Source: Owenia fusiformis
Lineage: Eukaryota; Annelida; Polychaeta; Sabellida; Oweniidae
Length of the DNA stretch: 22,488 nt
NCBI GenBank assembly: GCA_903813345.2
Contig: CAIIXF020000331.1
Coordinates: 1 to 22,488 of the forward strand
Direction of reading: 5' to 3'
Each line of letters starts with the position of its first letter. The stretch's first letter is position 1. Under the pieces are notes generated by a model, which ran no database searches, was not told the origin of the DNA, and saw nothing but the letters and a program-made list of their open reading frames with translations. Shown here piece by piece: positions 1 to 8,924 of the stretch. A program made the position numbers and the translations under genes.

Positions 1-275
1 CTTGGTACCGTAATCCGTAACTTTTTTCTTGGGCGTGAACTTTTCAACACAAAATTATTGTGTATCAAACATGTTTGCGATTAAGAGTCTAAGATAAATT
101 GCTATAAAGTCTTACCTGTGTCTAGATTATCTCATATTTGACCTTCTTGTTTGATTCAGTTCTTTGTAAACTAATTCGAAAGTTGTAGAAATTCGCCACC
201 AGGAAGTAAAAGTTTTAAAATCTAAATCTCGCGAGATATATCGATAATCTCGGCCGAAAGTGAATACGTTGTTAG
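1..275. other. Left flank, no gene recognised
   Basis: AT-rich non-coding DNA. I searched it for the missing last exon of the SDF4 gene (minus strand, sixth EF-hand) and did not find it. A minus-strand donor-like CAG/GTAAG near 112-118 and a short palindrome TCTCGCGAGA near 227-236 are the only marks, and neither supports a gene. Confidence 0.4.
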
Positions 276-1000
276 TTTACGACATTCAATTATGAACAAA
301 ATCGCTCTAATACTTTTTAATTATAGTAAAAAATGTAAAAATGACAGCCATTTTTTAAATGGCCACCTACTACGTGAAGTGTCACACAGTATTCACATAT
401 CAAATATGAACAAAATCACTCCACTACTTTTCAAGTTATCGAAAAAAAACGTAAAAAATGGTGGCCATTTTTCAAAATGGCCGCCTACTAACCAAATGTC
501 ATTAGAAATTGGGCCATGCTTAAAGTATTCACATACCAAATATGAACAAAATCGCTCCACTATTTTTTGACTTAAAGTAAAAAATATTAAATAACACACA
601 TAAAAATGGCGGCCATTTTTCAAAATGGCCAGCTACTACCAAAAATGTCATTAGACATTGTGCCATGCTTAAAGTGTTCACATACCAAATATGAACAAAA
701 TCGCTCCACTACTTTTCAAGTTACAGCAAAAATCGTAAAATGACGTGCAAAGGCAGCCATTTTTCAAGATGGCTGCCATGTATTTCTTCTGTATTTACAT
801 TTCTAGCTTAATCAATCGGTTTTCGAGCAGAACTTCTACCCCATTGGGTATATGTGTACAAAATATGAACAAAATCGGCCCAACGGTATTTGAGTTATTG
901 CCCGGATGGACGGACGGATGGATGGATGTATGTACGCACGTACGGACAGAGGCGTTCCCTATATCCCTCCGAACTTTGTTCGATGGGATAATTATCTATT
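276..1000 (+). repeat. Dispersed repeat with internal tandem units and terminal hairpin
   Basis: Five imperfect units start with ATGAACAAAATCG at 292, 408, 542, 691 and 865 (spacing 116 to 174 bp). Units carry self-complementary GGCCATTTTTCAAAATGGCC-like stems. The last unit runs into a GGAC/GGAT-rich stretch (903-930) and ends in a hairpin, TATCCCTCCGAAC at 962-974 pairing with GTTCGATGGGATA at 978-990. Short reading frames here arise from the repeat and are not genes. The pattern suggests a non-autonomous mobile repeat; a diverged relative lies at 3961-4157. Its class is not clear from the sequence. Confidence 0.75.
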
Positions 1001-1005
1001 GTTAA

Positions 1006-1411
1006 AACGGATCAATTAAAACAATATTGGGGTAATTAACAGAGGTAGAGATGTCGCAGCTGTAGTCAACATTCGGCTTATTCTAATCTGATTCATATTA
1101 AACTAAGCTCTTTAGAATCACATATTGGATTAAGCCATCCATTCACATATTCATTTTCCAAGTTCCTTGTGAATAGGTAAATTTATTAACTTTGCCCTAA
1201 AACACTGTTCATTGTTACCAGTTAACAGGTGTTCCTTACAGAGAGGGTATGTTAACATGTAAGTCAATGGAAAATATTAGGTTCTTCTGAAAACTATTCC
1301 TTGTCGGAGAGATTTTACTGTATTTCATTAATAGAGCCAGTCAACTTTTTAGTCACTTTTTAGCCCATGCTATTTTCCAAACATTCTTATACAAGCATTC
1401 ATTCTCCTTAC
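1006..1411. other. Intronic DNA downstream of SDF4 exon 5
   Basis: This should be part of the intron after SDF4 exon 5, whose donor is at 1411-1410 on the minus strand. No EF-hand exon, RNA gene or clear repeat was seen. Confidence 0.45.
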
Positions 1412-1584
1412 CTTTAACTCATCTTTTGTAACTTTTCCATTTTTATCAATATCAATCGTATTTTGAAATTCTTTACGTCTCTCATCCTGCCAGAGTTTGT
1501 CAGATTCCCGCCATTCAGACTCAACCTCACCAGGGGGCAGTGCGATAAACTCTTGCTCCGTCAATATTGAATCATGATTAGCAT
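1412..1584 (-). other. SDF4: SDF4 coding exon 5
   Basis: 173 nt with acceptor TAAATTCCAG and donor AAG/GTAAGG, ending in phase 0. Codes for EF-hand 4 (DANHDSILTEQE), the FIALPPGEVE segment matching FISLPVGTVE of vertebrate Cab45, and EF-hand 5 (DIDKNGKVTKDE). Confidence 0.92.
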
Positions 1585-4500
1585 CTGGAATTTAAATCTA
1601 AGGTTTTAGCGTTTTATTGACTGGAACTTTGAATGTCCAATGATGTGGGAAAGGATCATGAGAACTATTTTTTGTCAATGCTAATCTATTGATTGATTAC
1701 ACGCTACATTATATTATTTGTACAAATGTCAGACCGAATATTCATCATGATTCTCACATGCAAGATTTCTAGGAATAAGATAATTGTCCCCAAAACTAAA
1801 CTAGTCTCTCATTTTAATGTGATCAAATGCCATCGGCAGTGTGAGTCTATGCGGTAGCTTGGCGTCGCTGTCAGTCAAAACGCAACAATACTGTTTGCTT
1901 GTAAATAGTGATCATTTTCAATTTAACATTTACATAATGTGTATACATGTGTCCCCTTTATATAAAGGGCAATAAATATATACATACATACATACCGTAC
2001 ATATATCACAGTTCCATTGCAATCTCTACATTGCAATGTGCTTGTGTTCTAGAATTTTCACGATGCACTGATAAACAGAAATCAAATGGATTATAATGTA
2101 CTGACCTAAACTCTCTAGGATATCCCTGACCATGTTGTCGAGCATTCTAAAGCTTTGCTCTGGGTGTCTGTATGCCTTAAATTCGCTTAAGTTCAGCTGG
2201 TTGTCCATAGGGTCTTCATCTGCCTCGGACCAGCGAAACTTATTCTTCACCATATGATCTCGTACTGAATAAAAATACCAATGCTTTCTTCAAATAATAT
2301 ACAATTTATTGTCTAACATATAAACTATATAATTGTACAGTCCTCAGTATTTGCAAAGAATGATTCAATAATCAATTCTCATACTAGATCTTTGAATTTG
2401 TGTTTCACTTGCAAAAAGAGGCCCTTTCACACTTCACAACATTTCAACAAAGATTTTCAATTTGGAAAATACTAGTCTACCATAGCCGAAGTCTGATCCT
2501 GATATAATATTGAGATTTCTGAACAGTGAAATCTCTATGTGGTCAACCCATTTGGTCTTATTACTAACTGTGTGGACATTCACAGATTCAATATACCTTC
2601 ATCATTCACTTCTATTATTTCATAGTCTTCCATGTATTTCTCTGAAGTTTTCTGGTCATATCCATGAGCAACCAGAAATTGGATACAGTACTCTGTCCAT
2701 GAAACAAAACCTGCAACAAATATTCAAAGTATCATTACCTATACTGGATGTATGGTTGCCTTTTTAAAACAAGATTAAAGTTTTGTTATTGTACATAAGG
2801 CAGCAAATATATATATCAGAATTTACGCCAATTACAGAAGGCCTACCAGTATTGATATTTTATTTGAAACCAATATTTGTAAAGGGGAAACCCTTCATTT
2901 CTGGAGAAAATTCCGGTTTAACTCCCATGGCTGTTCAAAAATGATCTGTCTTACCATCTTTGTTTGTATCTAATGCTTTAAAGATTCTATTATTCTCTTC
3001 AGCAGCTTCATCAAAATGTTCTTTGACCTTAGACTGTATCCAGGTCTCCATCTCAGTGTAGCTTATGTGTGCATCTTTATCTGTGTCCACTCTGAAAAAG
3101 ACAAAATGCACATCTGAATGTCATAAACTAAAAATTGGCAACTCCCAAAAAAATATTCATGAATCTGTATGCCATAATGTTATGTTATGTCTTCTCTACC
3201 CATGATTTGCAGATAATAAAAGACGGACATTGGAGATCAGAATTTCCACCAATTTAAACATTTGGGTGACCTAATGTAGGAGTTTCAAAGGCACAAATCA
3301 TAAAGACAATACTGGTATTGATACAGTATAGAAGAGATCTCTAAATTATTTTTGCGAATTCCAACTTTAGACAGCCATTTTTAATTTTCATTGGCACGAA
3401 TCAGTGAATATCTAAGCACGAGTGCCAAAGGGAAGGGACCAAAAGTTGTAATGGAACTTAGCAAGAAAAGCAAACTCTAAGTGCATACCAGTCAAGAAAA
3501 AACAAACCCCATGTATCCCAAAACCGTGATCTAACCTGAAAAGAAATAATGTCTAATACCCCCTTTCCCCCCACCATTCAAGAACCGATATCACTATCTA
3601 AGCATGAGTCCCAAAGGGAAAGGACCAAAAGTTGTACTGGAACTTATGAAACAATACCATAATTGTGATCTACTTCAGATCGCTTCAATTTGAGTATAAT
3701 ATTATTATATGGCTTTACTTTGATCAGGAAATTATTGCAAAATCCTGAATCAGAAAAAATGATACAAAATTTGCAATCCACACAAAATTGTCTTTTATTT
3801 GAGATCTATACACGGGACTCCATAGATGGCCACTGGGGGTCACGCTTAAAAATACTGAATACTAGACCTGTAAATATATAATGTTGTGATTATACTACCA
3901 AAATTTCAAAAGTTAATATTCATTACTTTGGTTGATAATGAAAAACTTAGATTTTTGCAAACAATTCCCACTATTTTTAAAGCAGCGGCCATTTTGAAAT
4001 GATTACTTTTTGCATACATTTATTCACCGATATACATCTCTCTACTACATATGAAGAAAATCTATCAACTAGTATCTGAACTTCATCAAGACAGATGGAC
4101 TGACTAAGACAGATGGATGGCTTCCCTGTATATCCCTACCAAACTTTGTTATAATTAAACATACATGTTCCACTAGATACACTGACAACATACTGACAAC
4201 AATAAATAAATTTCTAAATTTCACAAATTCTTTAAGGAATAAAGACCGAGATTCTATGATTCATGGTACAATATATGACCTAAAATTTTATTCTGCTCGT
4301 TGTTAAAAGACCAAAATCGCACATTAGAAGTTGAGGTCTTTGGAAAAGGCCAGAATAAAATCTGAGGTCATATATTTACCATAAATAATAGAATCAAGGT
4401 CTTTGTTTTAAGATTCTAATTATGATAAACAAATCAGAAAAATAACCATTAGCGTTGATGGAATTTAGTGGTCATACTTACTCCATGAGCCATTATAGAC

Positions 4501-5533
4501 CAGTAAATCAACTGTTCTAATAACCCAGATGCGAGTAGGTAGTTACCAGATTCACCACCAGGTGGCTCATTCGGGTCAGATAGCATGGCGGGTATGGTAG
4601 AAAGTTCCTGTTAACTTAAATTACATCTATTTGCATGGTTCAATTTTCATATAACCCTTATGTATCTAATAGTTATGCAAATTAAAATATGTCCAATAAA
4701 AGAAAATGTTATCTGTCCAATACAAGAGAAGATAATTTACTTTTTGTGATTTTGTAACATGGGGTCTATGGGGAATCAACTCGAACAAGAAGTCACGTTT
4801 TCAAAAAAATCAAATTTTCAAAGTTGATAGACAATTTTCGAAACCATATTTTTAGATGTACTGAATTTTGAATATTTAATAACCTAAATCAAGATTATTT
4901 CTGCTCGCATCTAGTCTATTAATATTGTGATGTCAAGTATCATATTAGAATTTGAAATATATCTTGAAAATTCACAGGAAAATAAATAAATATGAAGGTT
5001 ATAAAAATACAAAAAGACAACCAACAACAGGAACATTTCAAACAGCAAAATTCATTGACATTTCACAAATTCAATGGCTACATGTACCTGTAAAACACCA
5101 TCTTTAACTTTTGATCTTGTTCTTCTCTGGTGCTTTGATCAAAATCTTCATGTTCCCCGAGAAAGACTTCTTTGCGCCAATCTTTGTTAAGATGTCCATC
5201 TTGCTCCATTCTAACTGCATCAAGATGGTCTGGTGGGTTAAGGTCTTCCTTGTCAAGTTTTTTGAGTGGCTCTTCCACTTGCATAGGTTCCACTCGAAGT
5301 GTATCTGAATTTTTTTTATTAGCATTACCTTGGTTCATATCGTTTTCTTCAACGTCATTTAAATTTTGATTTTGCAGTATATGTGATTGAGCATTAATTT
5401 GTTTCTTCTCTACATCTCCACTGTCTGTTTTTCCTGGAACAAGTACAGCTTTTCCCAAAATATTTGGAACTAAACACAGCAGCAACATTACGCATATCCT
5501 AAAATAGTTTTGCATCTTGATTTTTCCTCTCAT
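1412..5533 (-). CDS. SDF4: 45 kDa calcium-binding protein (Cab45/SDF4), CREC family, 3' end outside window
   Basis: Secretory-pathway EF-hand protein; in vertebrates Cab45 is a Golgi-lumen Ca2+ binder involved in cargo sorting. Five coding exons (5533-5088, 3091-2955, 2710-2597, 2264-2106, 1584-1412) join in frame with GT..AG introns to 343 codons. The start is the ATG at 5533; the upstream in-frame codon at 5557 is GTG. Residues 1-27 form a signal peptide (basic RGKIK, then a Leu/Val/Cys-rich core ending in LG). An acidic, Gln/Asn-rich linker of about 90 residues follows, then PPDHLDAVRMEQDGHLNKDW, characteristic of Cab45. EF-hand loops lie at 151-162, 190-201, 248-260 (13 residues, atypical), 286-297 and 330-341. 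HPE at 266-268 is typical of the CREC family. The sixth EF-hand and C-terminus must lie left of the window. Confident assignment by similarity to vertebrate Cab45. Confidence 0.93.
1585..2105 (-). other. SDF4 intron 4, short CATA microsatellite
   Basis: Intron between exons 4 and 5. It contains a short ATACATACATAC-type run around 1976-1996 and otherwise nothing I recognise. Confidence 0.7.
2106..2264 (-). other. SDF4: SDF4 coding exon 4
   Basis: 159 nt with acceptor TTTTTATTCAG and donor G/GTCAGT, phase 1 at both ends. Codes for the atypical third EF-hand (DEDPMDNQLNLSE) and the CREC-type YRHPEQSFRML segment. Confidence 0.92.
2597..2710 (-). other. SDF4: SDF4 coding exon 3
   Basis: 114 nt with acceptor TTTGTTGCAG and donor G/GTATAT, phase 1 at both ends. 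Completes EF-hand 2 (GFVSWTE) and encodes QFLVAHGYDQKTSEKY and the acidic segment EIIEVNDE. Confidence 0.9.
2955..3091 (-). other. SDF4: SDF4 coding exon 2
   Basis: 137 nt with acceptor CTTTTTCAG and donor G/GTAAGA. Codes for the EF-hand 1 loop DTDKDAHISYTE, a helix rich in Lys and Glu, and the first half of EF-hand 2 (DTNKDG). Confidence 0.92.
3409..3463 (+). repeat. Direct repeat copy 1 in SDF4 intron 1
   Basis: About 55 bp including CCAAAGGGAAGGGACCAAAA and TGGAACTTA, repeated with a few substitutions 186 bp downstream (3595-3649). Looks like a local duplication inside the intron. Confidence 0.75.
3595..3649 (+). repeat. Direct repeat copy 2 in SDF4 intron 1
   Basis: Second copy of the unit at 3409-3463; the cores share AAAGGGAA and GGACCAAAAGTTGTA. 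Non-coding. Confidence 0.75.
3961..4157 (+). repeat. Diverged copy of the dispersed repeat at 276-1000
   Basis: It shares the order of parts with the last unit at 745-990: GCGGCCATTTTGAAATG, a CAGATGGA/GATGGATGG stretch at 4092-4120, then CTTCCCTGTATATCCCTACC and AAACTTTGTT. The terminal hairpin has decayed. It lies in SDF4 intron 1 and is probably an old insertion of the same non-autonomous family. Confidence 0.6.
4241..4404. mobile_element. MITE-like inverted repeat element flanked by TTAA
   Basis: Arms at 4241-4295 and 4351-4404 are about 54 bp each and complementary apart from scattered mismatches (both read AAAGACC..GATTCTAT..ATATGACC..ATTTTATTCTG from the outside). The loop is about 55 bp. 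TTAA occurs just outside both ends (4232-4235 and 4408-4411), which would fit a piggyBac-type target site, although 3-5 bases separate TTAA from the arms. No coding capacity. Confidence 0.75.
5088..5533 (-). other. SDF4: SDF4 coding exon 1
   Basis: 446 coding nt from ATG 5533 to CAG at 5090-5088, followed by the donor GTACATG. Codes for the signal peptide, the acidic linker and the start of EF-hand 1 (ends KLKMVFY). The exon ends after two bases of a codon; exon 2 supplies the third, giving Arg. Confidence 0.9.
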
Positions 5534-5557
5534 TGCTTTGCTATTCTTTGCCTTCAC

Positions 5558-7079
5558 ACCTTATTTGTTCCCAATAGTTCGACTGAGCTTTACGATTTAT
5601 TTCTGTAGCAATAATCAATGTGACTTCCGTGGTAATACACATCAATATGTAGTCTTTAGGGCCACAAATTAGATTTCTCCAAAAATAAAACCTTATGCTA
5701 TTGGTCTCTTACGCTAGGCTAAGCTTTTCCAAAAATTATTTAGATCCAGTTTAGATCTCTAGAAAAAAAATCAGGAAATGACACATTATGACATTTCAGA
5801 CTATAATATGAGCATCAACCCTAATTTATTGTTGAAAAATCCATATGCCATTCGTATATACGGCTCTGTATTGTCTTCTAGCAAGAAATTGACACCAAGT
5901 AAGGCCAAAGTTGGAGAAATTTGTGAATATTTCTCTCAGGGGGAAGTCGTCTTCTGTGTTTAACGTCGCAAACGAGAGCGATTTGGACAATGAGCTTTCG
6001 TCCACCCGTGTGCCCACCAAGGAGTGACGTGATATTCTCGCGCGTATCTCCATAATAATTGACCCGTCACAGAAAAATAATGCACAACCTTCACTCTTTC
6101 TTAAATAACTTAATACATACTTAACCAAAACTTACAATGCGCATATCAGTGTTTTCCTTATTGCATAGTGGTTCCGCTCAAGTGATAATTGACTGGAACT
6201 TCCCATTAACTAATTCAGTATAATCACGTAAATATCAACATTTAAGTTTGTTGATGCGTTTGTTTGCCTTCGAAACGCTCTACTTAACCACGTATATCTC
6301 AAGAAATACGTGATGAAATTATTTTTCTGAAGTTGTTTTGTAAACATTAGATATGTATCTCAACACACATTTCAAAAATATTCCATCTCGACTGATATAT
6401 TTCTTCATCCACGCTAAAACAATTTTTATTTTCAATTTTTATTTTTTATTTTTCAGTTTAAAACCTTATCTTCGACCCTTTAAAAGTAATAAAATTTGAA
6501 AAATTAAATACATAATAGTCAAATATTATCCAAATAATACATACAATGCAAAATTGTTTAAATATTATCATAAATGCAGCAGAAAAATACATTTTAATGT
6601 ATTTTCCCGGGGATTTGAGCCTATCTGTGAAGTTTTCGTGCAGTGTAGCTTCCCTTGCAACTCGCTCTTGCATCCATCACTGTATTTTCGTCGCTCTCGC
6701 GTAAGTATACATTTCATCGTTCTAATTCAATTAATTGCACTCCATATTGAAGTTATATGAAAGTTAACACTTCTTAGAATATAAATACAGTAAAGTTTCA
6801 TTGAAGTACATTTAATTTCACTTATAAATCACATTTACAAATCAAGTTTTTGAATATTCCAAAAATGGCGGGTATTCAGAACTGTGCTGGGCTCATGATT
6901 TTGCTTGGCTGCGATATGTATTTTTGATAGAGTTTAGCCCTGTTTAATCATTCAACGAACGCTCTATATTTGACTTCATGTAATATAGATACATTGTAAA
7001 AGATCTAGCTAGGTCACTGTAGGTAGATGTAAAGTGACATACAGTACTCGTTTGTACATGTAGGCTACGAACGTGCCTG
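5558..7079. other. Intergenic region between SDF4 and the plus-strand gene
   Basis: About 1.5 kb with no convincing gene. It must hold the SDF4 promoter and 5' UTR on the minus strand. It includes a slightly GC-richer patch around 5950-6050 with TGACGTGA and CTCGCGCG. Short frames on both strands at 5778-6128 show no family features. A polypyrimidine stretch with TTTTTATTTTTCAG lies near 6440-6455. Confidence 0.45.
6560..6700 (+). promoter_or_regulatory. Candidate first exon end and splice donor of plus-strand gene
   Basis: GTCGCTCTCGC/GTAAGTATAC at 6690-6710 is a near-perfect donor (GT at 6701), preceded by a GC-richer stretch. It would fit a non-coding first exon of the plus-strand transcription unit whose cassettes follow at 7395-8434. 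No transcription start can be placed. Confidence 0.35.
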
Positions 7080-7314
7080 CAGTTTGGAACAAAATAAATT
7101 GACAGGTGGATTTCTGAAGTGAGAATTTCTCATGTTCAAAATAATAAAATTTTCAAGACGCCTTACACCAGTGGATGGGATCATACAAAATGTATATACA
7201 AATTTAGGGGGTGTATCTAGACAATATTTGAAACTACATGTATGGGCTTTCAGACGACCATGGTTTGGAAATGGTTATAGAAAATCCACCTGTTATTTAT
7301 TTTGTTCCAAACTG
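7080..7314. mobile_element. MITE with ~33-bp terminal inverted repeats, possibly Tc1/mariner type
   Basis: The left arm (7080-7113) begins CAGTTTGGAACAAAATAAAT and ends ACAGGTGGATTT. The right arm (7282-7314) is its reverse complement with one substitution and one indel. TA flanks the right end; the left has TG, which could be a mutated TA. The 168-bp interior has no transposase. The start CAGTTTGG plus TA suggests a Tc1/mariner-derived MITE; that class is inference. Confidence 0.8.
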
Positions 7315-7394
7315 TAGTCTAGATCTCAGTCTACTACGCCTCCAGATGTTTTAAAACATTACTTGTATATAAAAATGAAATGGTTTAATTTCAG

Positions 7395-7461
7395 ATATAC
7401 TGATATAATAGGCCCTATATAGTACTAGTAGTTCACACTCACATATCACCAACTTCACCAG
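7395..7461 (+). other. Candidate exon cassette 0
   Basis: Acceptor TTAATTTCAG ends at 7394 and a donor GTACAG begins at 7462. The final bases AACTTCACCAG resemble the ends of the later cassettes. Weakest member of the series. Confidence 0.3.
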
Positions 7462-7511
7462 GTACAGTACCATGCATAACAAAAATGTAGGCAATAATTT
7501 AAAAATAATCT

Positions 7512-7562
7512 ACAGGTTGGTAATCATAGTCTAATAATACAAATTAGTAATCCAGCCTGTAT
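7512..7562. repeat. Small inverted repeat
   Basis: TACAGGTTGGTAAT (7512-7525) pairs with TAATCCAGCCTGTA (7549-7562) apart from a few mismatches. A short hairpin of unknown meaning. Confidence 0.45.
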
Positions 7563-7655
7563 TTGTACTATAAAAAATATATTTTAGAATAAATAAACTC
7601 CACTAATTATTTTTTCAATACAATAGTATATAATTAATGTTTATTTTATTTTCAG

Positions 7656-7727
7656 CACTTCATCCTCCAACAGACAACACTCATTTTTCCAGTTCACATT
7701 CCACCACTAGGCCTACCATTTCATCAG
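7656..7727 (+). other. Candidate exon cassette 1 (72 bp)
   Basis: Acceptor TTTTATTTTCAG and donor CAG/GTATAGC enclose 72 bp rich in Pro, Ser, Thr and His codons. Similar to cassettes 2 and 3 (CACTAGGCC..CATTTCATCAG end). Could be an alternative 5' exon of the plus-strand gene. Confidence 0.45.
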
Positions 7728-7868
7728 GTATAGCTTTTGTCAGCCTTGCTGTATCTGCAAGTATATGTATCAGTATACATGTATATGTATTCAAAAATAC
7801 AATAAATCAACTCCACTGTTTTTCTATTTCAATACAATGAATAATATACAATTCATGTTTATTTTCAG

Positions 7869-7950
7869 CTTTTCATCTTCAATAGACACCCATTTCACCA
7901 GCTTATCCACCAGTTCATCCATTCCACCACTAGGCCACTCATTTCATCAG
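7869..7950 (+). other. Candidate exon cassette 2 (82 bp)
   Basis: Acceptor ATTTTCAG and donor CAG/GTATAG enclose 82 bp. The length is not a multiple of three, so including both identical copies shifts the frame and in at least one phase meets a stop. Untranslated or mutually exclusive exons are more likely than a simple coding chain. Confidence 0.45.
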
Positions 7951-8091
7951 GTATAGTTTTTGTCAGCCTTGCTGTATCTGCAAGTATATGTATCAGTATA
8001 CATGTATATGTATTCAAAAATACAATAAATCAACTCCACTGTTTTTCTATTTCAATACAATGAATAATATACAATTCATGTTTATTTTCAG

Positions 8092-8173
8092 CTTTTCATC
8101 TTCAATAGACACCCATTTCACCAGCTTATCCACCAGTTCATCCATTCCACCACTAGGCCACTCATTTCATCAG
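8092..8173 (+). other. Candidate exon cassette 3 (82 bp, identical to cassette 2)
   Basis: Identical to 7869-7950, with the same acceptor and donor. Confidence 0.45.
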
Positions 8174-8395
8174 GTATAGTTTTTGTCATAATACTTTGTT
8201 TTCAGCCTAGCGGCATCTGGAAATACTTGTATTAGTAGGCTATAGGCCCCTAATTCTAATTATACAGTGCATTGTGCGTATTGTGTGTATAGCTGTATAG
8301 ACAGTATTTGTATTGTGTAATTTGCAATAAATAAACTCAACTTATCTTTCAATACATTTTATATAGAGGCCTATATAATTTGAATTCATTTTCAG

Positions 8396-8434
8396 CACTT
8401 CAACCTTCCTCAGACACCTCACCCATTTCACCAG
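8396..8434 (+). other. Candidate exon cassette 4 (39 bp)
   Basis: Acceptor TTCATTTTCAG and a strong donor CAG/GTAAAG enclose 39 bp. A shortened, diverged version of the preceding cassettes (CACTTCA start, CATTTCACCAG end). Confidence 0.4.
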
Positions 8435-8850
8435 GTAAAGTCTTTGCCACTTTACTTTTCTTACTTTGCTGCCTATAGGTATCTAAAATCACATGTATCA
8501 GTAGCTATTTTATACAATATAATTATATTATTCAGTGCATGCAGAATAAATATGGTTTAAAAGAATAATTTAGCTTAGGCTAGTAGTCTAGCAATACTAG
8601 ATTTTAGTAATAGGCTGTACAGTACTTGTATACTAAAATCAGTTTATTTTACAGTAGATGAACTCCACTGTTGTTATATTTTAATAAAACTACATATAAT
8701 TTGAATTGTTCAATTCTCAGAAAAATGCAAAATATGATTTTATAAATCTCGTCTACCAATATACATTTTTAGTTTAACCTGTAGACTGCATAATAGTCTA
8801 ATGTTACTTGAGATTCTTTTTTTAAAAATACCATTTGCCTCATTGCTTAA

Positions 8851-8866
8851 TCATTTTTTCTTTCAG
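8851..8866 (+). promoter_or_regulatory. Candidate splice acceptor opening the large coding exon
   Basis: A pyrimidine run followed by TTTCAG (8861-8866) lies at the left end of the large open frame. Sequence to the left is open only as far as the TTG at 8835, so the exon probably starts at 8867 and the first in-frame ATGs are 8925 and 8928. A donor-like AAG/GTATAT at 8914 could instead end a further mini-exon at 8867-8913. Confidence 0.5.
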
Positions 8867-8924
8867 ATTTCTACATAGCAGCTTACACAGAATCAACACT
8901 CACTCAATCAAAGGTATATATCTC

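Larger units (their letters stand above)
7735..8188 (+). repeat. Tandem duplication of a 223-bp intron-exon unit
   Basis: 7735-7965 and 7958-8188 match with no difference that I can see, offset 223 bp. Each unit holds an intron end (AATAAATCAACTCCACTG..TTTATTTTCAG), an 82-bp exon-like segment and a GTATAG donor. Diverged versions of the AATAAA..CTCCACT intron segment recur near 7585, 8325 and 8651, so the unit has been duplicated repeatedly over time, the latest event being recent. Confidence 0.9.

Noticed and set aside
292-1005. Short frames within the left repeat
   Set aside because: They encode translated repeat units (repeated NMNKI pattern) and no protein family.
1-1370. Last SDF4 exon with EF-hand 6
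   Set aside because: I searched the minus strand for a DxDxDG-type loop and C-terminal HEEF-like end and found neither; it must lie outside the window.
4482-4586. Minus-strand open segment of 35 codons ending at a strong GTAAGT donor in SDF4 intron 1
   Set aside because: No acceptor was found, it does not resemble any part of Cab45, and exon 1 joins exon 2 in frame without it. A cryptic exon is possible but unsupported.
5534-5557. Upstream start of SDF4 at 5557
   Set aside because: The codon is GTG; the ATG at 5533 has G at -3 and gives a normal signal peptide.
5778-6128. Overlapping short frames on both strands upstream of SDF4
   Set aside because: 60 and 100 codons, no recognised motif, overlapping each other; likely chance frames in promoter DNA.
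7765-8179. Two identical 63-codon frames
   Set aside because: They are a by-product of the 223-bp duplication and begin in intron-like sequence.
8835-8924. In-frame extension of the large ORF to 8835
   Set aside because: The codon at 8835 is TTG, and a good splice acceptor (TTTCAG at 8861-8866) lies inside this stretch; the first ATG is at 8925.
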